Part shown: piece by piece, positions 33,501 through 48,500 of the stretch
How the letters are laid out: every line of letters starts with the position of its first letter
Numbering within the stretch: the stretch's first letter is position 1
Source: Owenia fusiformis
Taxonomy: Eukaryota > Annelida > Polychaeta > Sabellida > Oweniidae
Direction of reading: 5' to 3'
Length of the DNA stretch: 64,000 nt
Assembly: GCA_903813345.2 (NCBI GenBank)
Contig: CAIIXF020000001.1
Coordinates: 36,921,366 to 36,985,365 of the forward strand
Made by a program: the position numbers and the translations under genes
The notes under the pieces: generated by a model
What the model saw: the letters and a program-made list of their open reading frames with translations, nothing else
The model's database searches: none
Told to the model about the DNA's origin: nothing

Positions 33501-36500
33501 CATAAAAAGGGTGATTTTTATTTTGACAAATCAATTCCACATTTATGGGTGAAGTTTCAGGATCTTCTATTTGTATATAATAAGGAAAAATTGGCATCTA
33601 AATTTCCCCATAACGTAATAGCACACAGCTTGGCATATGAAATATCCTACAAATGAGACAAAGCAAGACAAACTGGTTTCTAATACAAGGATTTATATTG
33701 GCTGTTGTACATGTATTCTTTGAACGCAATCACTCTTTGGATAACGTTTTCAAAATCATTATAAACGGATTACTTTATCTCAAAGACAATTTCAATAAAC
33801 TGGATTTTACAGAACTCCCCTTATTTCTTAAAAATGGACTGATCCAGTTGATTCGCCTGGAGCCGCCATATTGTTTTTATACGGGATGCTAATCGGAACC
33901 CTTTAAAACTAGAAAAACAGCAACTACACGGAGTGGACTATCAAAACAAAACTATCTCCCACCCCCCATTCAGGGAAAATTATCGCAATCCAAGATCACA
34001 AGACCAGGGGTTTCACTAGAATTTCTCACAACTGGATAAATAAATGAAAACAACAGGCAAAATTAATGGAAATCATAAATCTAACATGGAAAAGTTGAAA
34101 GTCCCTAAAAACAACAGGCAATTTTGTGAAAACAACCAGTGAAAATCGCCTGTTGCCTACTGCTAATGAAACCCCTGCAAGACCATGGGATATTTCATTC
34201 ATACTGAGGACCATTACAATACACATATTGAAGAATAAATTAGAATTGATAACCAAATCTCTGACATCAAAAATAGAAATTTTACAGACATAAACATCCT
34301 GTTTTCTATATGCATCTTCATCATTAATAGTAGTGCTAATGGTTATGTAGTTTTTTTACATGTAAATGTCTTCTTTTTCCTTCCTTTATAATTGTTATAA
34401 TTTTTGTTTGTACATGTACTTGACCCCAAGGGGTGTGAATGTACTTGAAGAATAAATAAATATGTATAACTTACCTTTTCACATTCAGCACCTTGAAAGT
34501 ATACATAGCTGTCACACTCTCTACATTTTGCGGGTGATCTCAGTTTGCGGAACACATGGGTAAGGCCACATTTGGATACAAGGGCATTCTGAAATGGCCC
34601 ACTGAGGTTAAGACCTAAAAGTAAAACAAAAATTGTTGATGAAATATTTATTTAATTTTCATAGATATTTCACAAATTAATGGATTAATGATTAATTCAA
34701 ATTGAGTTCTAATATAGTTGAGCAAGGTGACAACATGAAAACATTTTTTGCGTAAAACTTTTTTCAAATAACCATATTTCGATCGATTATGGAGAAAAAT
34801 TAGTTAAGTTGTATTAGAGTTATTTTCCAGACAAAGGGATAAACTGCTGGATGGAGGGGTTCACTATATCCGTATTGAACTAGGTTCATTTGGGAAACTA
34901 GTGAAACTCTCTAAGCCAATCAAATTAATCCAAATGATATTGTACTTTTATCTTTCTAATGGTGTATTGCAACCTTGGGGGAAATATTGTCAATTTGTGC
35001 ACCTTAATGGAACATCTTAGAAGCTCAACTCTGCTCAAGAGCTCATGAAAAATAGATAGGAAGTATTATCATGCTATTAAAATGTGTAAAACAGCACTTT
35101 TTCAGTTGATCTTAAAGTAAAAAAAGAAGCTTACTAGCATCATTTTCGTCGTGGTCTGCCATTTCTTCCAGACTATGTCCACTAACGATCTTACGACGTT
35201 GTTGAGTGTACGGTGAAGCAGAAGGAGATGAATCTCGTGATTTACTACTGTCGGTATCACTCCCTTGTAACTGTCCCCACGCTCTTACTGCTTGCTGTGC
35301 ATTGCGGTGCTTCTCTGAAATTAATATACTTATACATAAGAGACATATCATTAACTAGACTTGGGAAATTGAACGAAGTTCAATTTCAGACTCCAGATCT
35401 AGACTTTTTTTTAGCAGAGTCATCCAGAATAAGCCGAGTCATCCAAAATAAGCTGAGTCATCCAGAAAAAGATGGATGGATGGATGGATGAAAAAGGAAG
35501 GAAGGATAGGCTAGAATAGGAAGGGACGATAGGATAGAATAAGAAAGAATGATAGAATAGAATAGGAAGAAGGAATAGAATAGGAAGGATAGGAAGGAGA
35601 GGATACGAAGGAAAGGTAGATAAGAAGGATACGATAGGATCACAAAGGAAGGATGGATGCATTTTTCAATATTTTCTTCTCTACTCTTGACTTTCTATCA
35701 GGATACCATCAGATCGATTTTTCTCGAAATTTCAAAACGCCATAACTTTCGAACCGGAAGTCTGATCGAAATTTGGTTTGCAGAGTCGGATTCCTGAGAA
35801 AATTCTGACTTTAATTCATAACTCATATGTTAAATTTTGAGAACATTTAATTTTGACCTACTTTTCGGACACCATATCTCAAAAGTGGGTCGAAATACTT
35901 TCTGACGGCAAAAGGCAAACACTATTAGCACACTCTTTCCTACCTGTATACAAAATTTTGAAGCAAATCTTATAAATATAGTGTCAGAATCGCAAAAATA
36001 AGGAAAAACTATGAATTTGACCTAGATTTTGACCTAGGGATTTTGGTGTCCAAATTTTGAAGTTAGGTAGCCTTCGAGGTCCCCTTCTTGCATAGGCTTT
36101 CATTATTTTAAGCTGTACTTAGTCTATATCTCGTATTTTACACTTCAAAAAAATCCTTTTTCCCATTGACATAACATGGGGCACCAAATTTAGCGATTTT
36201 TGAGCTTTCAAAATGTCATAACTTCCGAACCGGAAGTCGGATCGAAATTTGATTTGCAGATTCGGATTCCTGAGAAAATTATATACTTAATTCATAACTC
36301 AAACGTTAAATTTGGAGAATTTTTTATTTTGACCTACTTTTCGGACACCATATCTCAAAAGTGGGTCAAAATACTTTCTGACGGCAAAAGGCTAACACTA
36401 TTAGCACACTCTTGGCTACATGTATACAAAATTTCGAAGAATATAATTAATCTGTAGTGTCAGAATCGCAAAAATAAGGGAAAACTTTGAATTTGACCTA

Positions 36501-39500
36501 GATTTTGACCTAGGCATTTTGGTGTCCAAATTTTTATGAAAAGAGGGTTTTGAGGTCCCTTTCTTTTATGGGCTTCCATTATGTTTAGCTGTGCTTAGTC
36601 TATATCTCGTACTTTACACTTCAAAAAAATATTTTTTCCCATTGAATTAACATGGGGCACCAAATTTAGCGATTTTTGAATTTTCAAAACGCCATAACTT
36701 CTGCACCGGAAGTCAGATCGAAATTTTGTTTTCAGATTCGGAATCCTGAGAAAATTTCCTATAAAACTGATATCCTGGACATTGGATTCGAAGATTTTTT
36801 TTTTGGACCTCGTTTTCGGACACTGATATCTCGAAATCGGTTTGAGATACCAAAAAACTAAATCGACCCTAGATTTTCTACTTTTTTATGAGGAACACAA
36901 TGAAAAAAACCCAGATCAAAAATATTGAAGGACGACCGAGAAAATCGAAAAAAGTGACAAAGTACTGGATTTGACCTAGTTCTTGACCTTTGACCTAGAT
37001 AAAAATTTGACCCAATTTCCCACCAACTAGATACTGAACCTAAATGAACTGTATAATGGTCTTTACTGGATACCTTATAGTTATTGAAAAAACTCTTAAA
37101 GAAAAATAATAATAATAAGAAGAAGAATACTGGCAAAAACAATAGACTCCAGATTGACATCTGGAGTCTAATAATTAGTAACAAGAGAGGTAGCATAATT
37201 TATTAACACAATTTTGCCTTCAAGATTCCAATTCTCTTTTGTTTTAAAATTTAATTAGGAGGATATGTGACAGAAAAGTTGAAAATCAATGTTACATTTT
37301 TATTTCATGAAGGAAAGGCTATTATCTTTTTTCAATATTTTAAAACTTTAATAACGTAGTTACTGGGTAACAACTATGGGTGATTCTTTGAAAATTATTC
37401 ATTACTATCTTCAATACTAGTACTTGACATAAGAAGTATTCCAACTCCCTCCCTCTATCCTTTCATTCACATTATCAACTGATTTAAACATGTCTCTGGA
37501 TGATTTTAAGATATGTCGAATTTATCTATGAAATCTCTGCCTAGAATATTACATCCTCTATGAAAGGAGGAGGGAAGTTAGCGCAACAGATTTTGGACAG
37601 TCATATGTTTGATTTCGGCCATTTCCTGGGGATTTAAACAGGTGCATATGTTTGGCGAATGTTTTACCTCCAGGAAAATCACTTCTAGAGATGATAAAAT
37701 AATTTTGACTTTGAGACAGGGTAGATGCAAACAACCCACCCACATGTTTTTCTGAAATGTTTTCCTGATTTTCAACCCCTTCCATCCTTTCTTTTTTAAT
37801 TTTTCTTGCATCAATATGTTGCGTTTCCCTCCTCCTTTTACAGGAGTAGCGCTAATTGTTCTTTGTATCTCCTGAAATACATGTATCGTGTCATATCAAG
37901 GTAAAACTCAAATTACTATTCCTTATTAAATAAACACGAAACAATGTATTATATTAGTTCATATCTAACCAGAACAAAGCAAGCAGACCACACGAAGACA
38001 GACAAGACTAAGTAGCTAACTTTCAACAAAACAAATATTGTAAAATTGATTGTCTTTCTTGGTGTAACTATAGAATAAAGTAAAATGATTTTCACACTTC
38101 ATGGTATCACAATAAAATATACAAATGTTTTTCAGCATAGAATATGCACAGACAGGCTTCAAGTAACACAATTATACATGAAAACTTACATAATTTAAAA
38201 GGATCAAGTCGTCCAAAAGCGCAATTAGAGTAACCCCTTCTGGTATTTTCGTGTTATATTATGTAAAACAAGTATTTCTATCGACTTACCAATGTTGGGG
38301 CTTCCGACTATTCTTTAACGTTGTCAATTTGATGATTGTTCTCAGCCATAATTTTCACTTACATCAGTGGTAATTCGACAAATGTTCGAAATAAAATTGA
38401 AATAACCCGTTTCAATGTGCTCTGATCTGTGATTGGCTGCCTGGGCTCAATATCCTGGCAACCAATGTTTTTGCCAAGACTAACGACTGGAAGTTCGATG
38501 CTCAATAAAACATTGTAATCAATTAATTCAGTTTCAAAAAACTTTCAAAAAATCATACATTTCAGTTGGACTCTTATCATCCTATCATTTTGTCCAAAGG
38601 TGGGGGTTAGGTTCCTGGCGTGGGCAATCTTTTTTTTCTTTTTTTTATTACAACATATTTTTATCCTTTGGGAATGTTATTTTAATTACTTAAAAGGGTT
38701 TTACAATATAGATTAATCTAAAAAATTGTATGTTTTAGACTTATTGTGTTCTAGACAATTGGTTGTTCTTTGTTTGTCCTGTTGATTTTCTCAATATATT
38801 GGTAAAACTGAGCTCATGATTTGGTCTCAACATATCTCTAAGGTATATATGATGTTATATGAGCAGTTATATAAGGACATTACTGGTTGTCCGGGAGAAA
38901 TATCCGGACGATCTGATCCCTTTAAGGTAAATATATAACAGATTTTCTGAATTTTGCCGAGAACCATGTAATTAACACTAAGAGAGTACTATTACCAAGA
39001 GCAAGGCCATACTGGGCAAATGTCGGTGTCATTGATAATGGTGTGTAGCTAAATTTTTTGTTTTTAATTATAATATATAAATCAACCTTAGTGGAATAAA
39101 TAAAGAGTAAGAATAACAATGTCAATAATCTTTTAATAAACAGGAAAGAAGATAGCTACCTATTGCCTTTTGCATTTTATGTCCACACTATTTATTTTTT
39201 GAAGACCTACTTGTGAGATTTTACCTTTAATTTGAAAAACAGCAACCATGCAGAGTAGCAAATGCCACAAAACAAAACACATTTTATCAAACCAATCATC
39301 ATTTTGAGAATTTCATGATTGAAGTAACCAGGTAGTAGTATTATCCTATTTGGCAAAATCTACACCCATGACCTGACATGGCAACATATTGGAAATTTCT
39401 CCATTATGGCATTGTGCCCATAAGAAACAATAAAATTTGAATCAAATTCTAGTACAATTTCTTATTTGTCAGCAAGGCATATAAAATTTGAAACAAACCT

Positions 39501-42500
39501 GACGACTAGTGTTTGAGTTATCGAAGATTTTCATCTTTTACAAAGGATGGGAGCCATATTGGAAATTCACAGCGGTGGTCCTTAGCCTATATGCCATTGG
39601 ACAATAAAATTTGGACCAAATGTGATAACTGGTATCTAATGGTAATCGAAATTGGTAGCCATCTCGAGTACATGTCCTATGACCCCAAGGCATCAGCATA
39701 TGTTATTTTAACTAAATCCATCAAATGGCATCTGAGTTATCAAAGATTTGAATTTTTATGAAAAATTATGGACAGTTTGAATTGACTGGCAATATTCCTG
39801 AAATAAGCCTGAAACTAGTCTGTCAACAGGTATTTGAGTTATCCCTTTATAAATGGAATGGATGGACAAAGAAACTAACAGATAGTTGGCTTCTCTTTAT
39901 CCCTCCCGACACTGGTGAGATATTGTAAGTTATCACACATTTCAGCACTTGATACTGGAAATATTCCATAAAAGGTAACAGTGTATCATCCACATTGATA
40001 CATTGTTACCCGAGTGGAATATTTCCTGTATCACATAAACCAAAACTTGTGATGACTATTTTATCACATGTCTAGGAGTTTATAAGCATTTTGATTTGGT
40101 CAATTATGATTATGTCCTATACTCTGCACGGTAGTTTATTATATTTTGCGTGTTTTCAAATTTCACTGTGTAATAGTATGACATCATACCGTTGTCTCCG
40201 TACTTGTTTGTGAAATAATATGACCTCAAAAGTGATTGTGACTCCGTAGTGATTAAGTCTATCATATCACATGAAAATGAGTCACATGCCATGTGATATG
40301 GAAAATGCATCATCACAATTGACCAATCAGAATACTTAGAAACCATGTGATATTGAATTGTGTAAAGTGTACTTCATGCTGCATATAGCGTGTAGTGAAA
40401 AGCAAAGCACACACCCAAATATCCACCTTTACGAGGATATCCTTCTGTGTCATCAACTGTGATCTGCACGTCTCCACTCCCCTTCCTGTCATCTCTAAAA
40501 CAAAAAGATTTTTTAAATATTCATCTGATATATTAATATAATTTCTTCCACTTTATGTGCTATATTGTTGTTGTCTTGTGCAGATGGGCCTGCATCTGTG
40601 TGTGTGTGTGTGTGTGCATTTATATCACATTTTTGTCTTGTTATGTTATTACAGCTTCAATAGTTTATAATTAAGAAATATTTTCTGGGAAACATCATAC
40701 ACGTATTTCCATAATGACTGATAACCCAATACCTCCCAGTACATCCTTACATATTAACACTGTATTCATATTTCACATGAAAAACACATATTCAAAGTGC
40801 AAGTTAATTGAACTTTTGATTATGTATCTTCGAAGATGTGACGCTCTCCTTTGTAGGAAGATCATATTGGGAATCATCACATACTTAACAGAGGTATAAG
40901 CTCTTACTTGCTCCCTGTATATGGCTCAAAGACATATGGCTCTGGTAGACAACTGGTCTGTGGTACTGGCAAGCAGCGAACAAACTCTGCATACTGGGCA
41001 CCTTGCTCATAAAGCCTACTGCTCTCACAAAGTGTCTGAAACTGCAGTAGAGTATCACTTTAAAAACTCTAATTTTCTCTTTTCCAAATTAAAAGAAAAA
41101 AAATTGAAAAAAGTGTTTGTGGCAATGTTTGTCATATCATGTATCATCATATTTGATGTGTTTATAAGATTTAATTAGTCTTATGTTATGTTTATGGATG
41201 GTTAAAACAAATAAAATGTATGAATCATTGTAGTTATGATCAAAGTAACTGATAGGCATTCATTGTCACACCTTGTCTTGTATGCTTCCTGGTGTCATCA
41301 TGTTTGAACATAATTCAACCTCTAAGAGCCATAGCAAGTACAAGGAGGTTAGTATGATCTTATGGATTTGATAAGTCTCAAGGGACTCGAGGGTTGCTTC
41401 AAATTACTTGGTTAAATGACTAAGGACTTTGCAAAAATAAACTAGACAACAGCAACGCCAAAGCGAAGCAAATCCCATCGAACATCGGCTGGCATTTTTA
41501 CAAACAAAGTATATAGCAAAAATGGCAGCCATTTTTCAAAATGGCCACCTTCTACCAAAAGTGTCATTAGACAGTGAATCATGCTTATAGTATTCACATA
41601 CCAAATATGAACAAAATCGCACTTTAATATCTCGTCGCGTGAGAATAACTTTGTACTAACTGCCATTTTCAAAAAAATTGAGATAGACATGGAATTTTAC
41701 TATTTGAAACACAGGCTTTCATCTCAGATACATGCCCCATCTCAATTCCCTCTCATTAAGCTAGAATTCAGTGTGAAATTGTACCATCTCCAGACAAACA
41801 GCTTATTTCTAATTTCAAATTGTCATATCTGATATCAACTGTTTCAACCAATCAACTCTCTCAGAATTGGTCATGTGACTTGCAAAACTTGGAGTTATAA
41901 CAATCTTATATTAAAACGAAGTATGCCAATATGCATGATATTGTATCTAGAATGAAATAATGTTTTGTAACACAATACCATGCCAGTTTGCATGCCTGGC
42001 CTTTCATGTTTTAGTTTTAGAACTATTACAAGTAGATCAAAAAATAAAATAATACAGTATGTGTAATCCCATGCATATTCAAATTATATGCCATCAATTA
42101 CTCTTTGTATTATGGATGCTCATTGGATTATTCATGGCCACATGATATGAAATAGAATTACTAATTTCCTCGAAAACCTAAATCCTTGCTGCCAGGGAAG
42201 ATGAAAAGTACAAATGACCAATTAATTAGATCATGTGAGCAGTCAAAAGTACCCTTTATCTTCCTTGCTACCAGGTCTTATAGGGGTTTGAATGGCCAAA
42301 TGTAATAGAAATGCATATACGAAGCTGTCATCATTAAATGTTGAAAATGAAAGACTACTTATTTGTTTCTTCAAATAGAGTACATAATAATAGGTTATAT
42401 ACTAGATATAGTAATCAAAACAAATAGTAACTGTCATATTTTGCACTACATTGCTCAAAGGCAATCACTGTCTGTATACTATTGAAATCTCTTTCAAAAT

Positions 42501-45500
42501 GATGTTTTATAGTTTGTGGAAAAAAGCTAAATCTATTTAAAACTAGCTTTAACTTTTACTGATCATACACTATATCAATAAGGAGTTATCTTTATGTTAG
42601 TATAGTCCCTTAAAACACTTATTTTATTTTCTGTTCATCTATGATTTACTTTGCGCTTTTCACTGAACATCTGGGATCTTTTTAGTTATTTTATTACTAG
42701 TATGTTTTTCAGATTTGTCCTTCCTTTTCCATTTTTGGGATCATTGTTTTTAGATCATCTACATTTTATTTTGGAAAAGTAACAAATTGGTTCAATTTCT
42801 TTACAAAGAGCCACTCTTAGTCTCCACTTCTACAATTGCTTCAATTCCCAATTGTACTCCACAGAGTAGCAAACAACAGAAAATGAATGGATAATGATAG
42901 CTGCATCCCAATGAACAAAATGTGATTACCTAAATCGAGGTTTCATCACTTTCATTAATCTAAAATGAATTAGAAATTATTTTTCTATTTTCAAATTTCT
43001 TCCATGTGCATGTAATAAAAATTGTTTATGTCTTAGGCCCTAAGGATCTGAAACCTGCTGGTCAAAATGGAATTACGGACCAGTTGCAATGTTATTCTCC
43101 TATACCCAGTGAAAAAATCAACTGGTCTGTATCAAAAATAACCTGATAATGACCAGCAGACCGGCCCTTAGGGGCTACATTGTAATGTGCTGGGAGGTTT
43201 AGGCTACAGGGTTTATACCGAGGGAAATATGTGGGGGACCGTATTGGCATCATTGGTTTCAATGCATTGTATTTCTGCCTTAGTTTCAAAGGCAATAAAT
43301 TCTTTTTGAAGGGTGTCCTGAGATTCCAAAATTAAGAAATAATTGTGCTTATTTGAGAAATTGATTTTAAAGTTTTATAAATTGAATTTTCTTTATTTTA
43401 TTAAATAATATTCTTTGGTTTTTGAAGATTTTTTTACAAAGCAAAACATTATTTTCATTCTAGATACAATAACATGCATATTGGCATACTTTGTTTTAAT
43501 ATAAGATTGTTATAACTCCAAGTTTTGCAAGTCACATGACCAATTCTTAGAGAGTTGATTGGTTGAAACAGTTGATATCAGATATGACAATTTGAAATTA
43601 GAAATAAGCTGTTATTCCGGTGGGAAATTGTATCAACTCCATTTCCATAGTTTTAAAAAAGGATCTTGTAAATTGTTTCAAGGTATGATATTTCATATAA
43701 GATATCTCTAGGGTGAGACCAGGTGACATACAAAAAATCAAGTTTCACATAGCAATACTAAGTAAGATACAGACCTCTAAACTTTCAAACCTTGATTTCT
43801 CAGTTCCGTAAAAATGTGAGATAGTACAAAGTTATTCTCATGCGACGATCTATATTTCTAGCTTTATTAATGTCCTATATTAAACAAATACTGGATGACC
43901 ATGAGGTGGATATGCCAGATTATAACATACCTATGACGAAGTATAGTGTAAACTCTTCACAAGAGAGCGGGCCAATATAAATTTTGAAAAGCCCATGCCC
44001 GCTAACTTTCTAAATGGTCAAGCACTGGGACTACGTCATACATTAGGCCTAGGTCAAATTGACTCGTACATTCGTAAGATACAAACATGGGAATAAATCA
44101 TCATTTCCGAACCATTGCTAGTCAATTAGATAAGAAAAAAAAGATACTCTCTGACCAGACTAGATCATCATAGGTATGTTATAAATCGTTTATGTGACTA
44201 TAGTTGCACATATGCCCTCGGTTCTCAGTGATCAATGTCCCTCCCAAGGTCGGGCCATATATCCCTGAAACCCTCGGGCATATATGCAACGATAGTGACA
44301 TAACCTCTAAATACCTATCCAAGGAAAAAAATACTAGGCAAGGCGAAGCCGAGCCTAGTATTTTTTTTCGAGGATAGGTATTCTGGCATATCCACCTCAT
44401 GGTCATCCAGTATTTATTTTATTATGCACCTCCCTTGGTTAATATCATATTCCTAACATTAATTTACTATAGATAAATAAAAGATGGTGTTAAATTGTCA
44501 AGAAATACTTTACTTTAAAGAATGGGTCTACTAAAACAGAAGCCGAGCCTAGTATTTTTTTTCGAGGATAGGTATTCTGGCATACGGGATGGTTGGAGAT
44601 CTCGTTCCTTCAATACTGGATAGAACGAGATCTTGCTGCCATGTATGGCAATAGATCCTGCAGCTCTTAACCAATCAGATTTGAGTATTTTAATGAGGTG
44701 CATAATAAAAAAATTTACATTTAAAATATATTGCTATTACAGTTTTACATATTGTACCTAAATTGACCCTATCATAAACTTTTTTAAAGGCATTTAAACA
44801 AAACTATATTCCAGTCTTAAATAATATGCAAGGGCAATCTGCTGAACATCATGTAAATAGCCCTAGCAGAAATGTCTGCAGCAGTTATAGCATTGGCAGA
44901 TTTTTGATATCTTGGTATATCACAGCATATTTTTCCAAATATACATGTTCTAAAGTCATTCATAACTTTTTGTTTATATAGTGCTGTCATGTAATTTTTG
45001 ATAGACAATATAAAGGATACCCTTATTGTTTTAATCATCAAAAAATGAATTAATTAAAAACATTACATTTTGAGCATTTAGACTCTAAACTTGACTTATT
45101 TGTAAAAAAGTCCCATATAACTGAATGACAGAATGAATCTGAGACTTTGTTTACTGCAGCATGGAGTAAAGCTGGAGATTTGATTAAAAGTGCAGTTGGA
45201 AACAGCCATGACAGACAGACGGAGGCGTTCCCTATATCCCTCCAAACAACGTTCGATGGGATAACAAGACATTAACATGCAAGAGGCCGCCACCTGTCAC
45301 TTGTTGCAGACACTGAATGCTGAACACCGTCTGCCGAATGCCATCAAAAAAATGTGGGAGACCATAACAATATGAACCTGTAATAAAAAGTATTGAACTT
45401 ATCAATTGTAGTATCCTTTACCTGTACTGGGGCTGGTGCAGTGGCTGTATGTTGGAGCTGAAAGTAGCCAACTGTGACTGTCTTCATTGTTTCATCACAC

Positions 45501-48500
45501 TGGTGCATCAAACTTCTAATCCTGGCCAGAATATCAGCCTGCAAGCAACATACAATTTATAGTGACTGTTTGCCTCAAGACTTTTCATCAACTAAATCTA
45601 GAGCAGCTAGACACCTGTTATTCAAACCCTTTTAGACTAAATTGAGTAACTGGATAAAATACTGGGTAAACAGTTTCAAAATGTTTGTAACACATGACGT
45701 TTTTTTCAAGGCTGGGTAGACCACTTTCATTTTTTGATATACAGGGTGTTCCAGATGTTTCAGGAATGATGCTGTGTTTTATTGGTTTTTTTTTCAATCT
45801 TACTGAAATTTTGACACAATTTGTCTAAACATGTTTTGAATAAGTTGGGGAAGTTTCATATCGCGAAGTTTAGTAGTCTTAATTATATGGTTGCTATAGT
45901 AACCTAGGGGTAGGGTAGGTGGAGCAGGTGTAACAACGCGCAAAATATATGAAATATTTGTAAAAAAAAAAAATTTGTACGAAATGTGACCAAGTATTAG
46001 GTTGTCAGAGTTGGATCAAACTTGTCAGTAATTAAACAAAAATGAAGGTGGATTCCAAGAAAGTAAACAAATGTCATCATCCTTGATCATATCACAATTT
46101 AATCACCTGCCATGTCATGAGTCACAAAGGAGAAAAAACACAGGTCATTTTGGACGAGCGGCCATCTTGAAAAGTGAAAAGTCATTAGCAAAGGAAAACC
46201 TTCGACTTAGGCAACACACATCAATCTGTGACAAGACATGACATGTGTGAATAACAGTTTTCTGCAGCAGGCACAATTAAACTCCTGATGAATGCACATT
46301 GGGGACTCAATGATGGTAACCTCTAGAGTGTATGAATTGTACAAGCGGTTCAAATCTGGAAGGGAAACTGAGACCGATTATCCAAAATGTGGACATCCGA
46401 GAACAGTGAGAGCGCTAACTAATGCGGAAGGGATAGATGCTGAAATAATGATGATGGCTAATAAAGGGTGTGATAACATTTTTAATTTCCAGGAATCCAC
46501 CTTTATTCTTTTTATTTTCCAACAAGTTTGATGCGACTATGACAAATTAATACTTTGAACACTTTATACAAAAACTACTATTTTTACACAAATGTCATGT
46601 TTTGCGCGTTGTTACACCTGCTCCACCTACCCTACTCCTAGGTTACTATAGCAACCATATTATTCAGTCTACTGAGTTTCATGATATGAAACTTTTCAAC
46701 CTTATTCACAACATATTTGGACACATTTTGTCAAAAAATCAGCTAGATTGAAAAGAAAACCAATAAAATACAGCATCATTCCTGAAACATATGGAACACC
46801 CTGTATAGCTGGCCATTGGTCATTTTGTCCCCTGTAGAGATACAATGATAGTGTGTGACATGAGCAAAGGACGCACAGCAGTCAATTTCTGTACATACTC
46901 TTTGATATTTCCAATGTAATGGGGGTTTATATGCACTGCATACTGTTTGTTTGGTTCGACATCTGAATGTTGAAACTGCATATGATCGTTAAAATACCAA
47001 AACGATTCTCCAAAGGGAACAATTACCAAACCCTTTAATGGAACATTTTCCTACTTTGATTTTCTCCAGCTCTTGTTGCCTGTTATTGGCCTCCACTATA
47101 CATGCCTTGTAGGTAGTCTCAGCCTCAACAGCCTAAAACAACACAATATTCTATTAAGGGAGGCAACAAAGTATATAAAATACACAACAGTGGTATGACA
47201 GTCTGTGTTCTGACAGTTCATGTTCTAGCATGAGATTGGTTAAAGTGGCCATGCAAAAAAGCATTTCACAAGCTCTTACGCTTGATCATTTTCAAATCCC
47301 CAAATCTGCTAAAAGCACTTAACTGATGATATCTCATATCATGTATATTTTAACTCAAGACTGATCATGTGTGAAACAAGATAATTGCAAGCCATGCCAT
47401 TCCTGTCAAAATGTTTATCACATGACTGATTTTCATTATTTTGATCCTTGAGAATATGGAAGTCAGGTATGATTGAAGTGTTTATGCTTAAAGTAGCTTG
47501 TGTTGTGATTCCAGTATTCAATTAATAGTATCTCAAAGATATAATAATAGCAGGTCTTGTCTCCTACCCTGTGTAATGCCTCCTCTTCCAGCTTCTTTCT
47601 CTTATCAACCTTGCTCTCAGCCTTACTACTACTCTTTTCTTGAACCTCATACTCAGCCTTTGCCACCGAATCCCTGGCTTTGTCATACTCCTGCTGTCTC
47701 TGTATATACAGGGCCTTTGCTTTCTGCAGGTTAATGACTGCATCTTGCTGAAATGATATAAAAGTAGGATGACTTAATTGAACTGAATTTTTTCACTGTA
47801 TTGCATGTAGTTCGGAATTAATAGGTACATGTACAAATGAACAATACATGAAGCAGTAACTTGAAGTTTGCACAACTTGATTGTTCATATACATATTCTA
47901 TTTTAAGTTCTAACCAAATGGAACAATAGGCAGCAATAAAAAACAAAAACAAATCCAAGACTTAAAATAAAATTACGAGAGTCTCTTTCATAAAATGTGT
48001 GAATGTGTATAGGGCATGCACAGATGGAGGATTTCTCGATATCTGACATAATGTCAATTCCTTATTTACCATTTTCCTACACTCTTTGGCCCACAGATCT
48101 TTTAACGCTTTTCTAGATTTCTCATGTTCATTTCTTCTTGCTTCTAAGGGCTGAAAATATAAAAGTTATATGCATCATGCTTTATTACTCCAGCATGTGA
48201 ACAGATTTCTATCCATTGTAGTACATACATTTCAACTCTTATATAGCAGTACATTTCAACTCTTATATAGCAGTACATTTCAACTCTTATATAGCAGTAC
48301 ATTTCAACTCTTATATAACAGTACATTTCAACTCTTATATAACAGTACATTTCAACTCTTATATAACAGTACATTTCAACTCTTATATAACAGTACATTT
48401 CAAAAAATTGAATTTTATTGAATTATTTGTGTTGAAAGGCACTTACCTTTCAAGATTGATTCATGGAATAAAAACACAGCCCCCCCACAAAGAAGCAAAC

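Noticed and set aside
33653-33892. 79-codon plus-strand frame with hydrophobic start
   Set aside because: No splice context or family motif, and flanked by repeat fragments; treated as chance.
35420-35662. Leu/Ser/Pro-rich frames on the minus strand
   Set aside because: They are translations of a purine-rich microsatellite.
40908-40998. Shorter version of RhoGAP exon 14 using the acceptor near 40999
   Set aside because: It would break the reading phase with exon 13; the acceptor at 41042-41043 keeps phase and restores the conserved TLCESSRLYEQG block.
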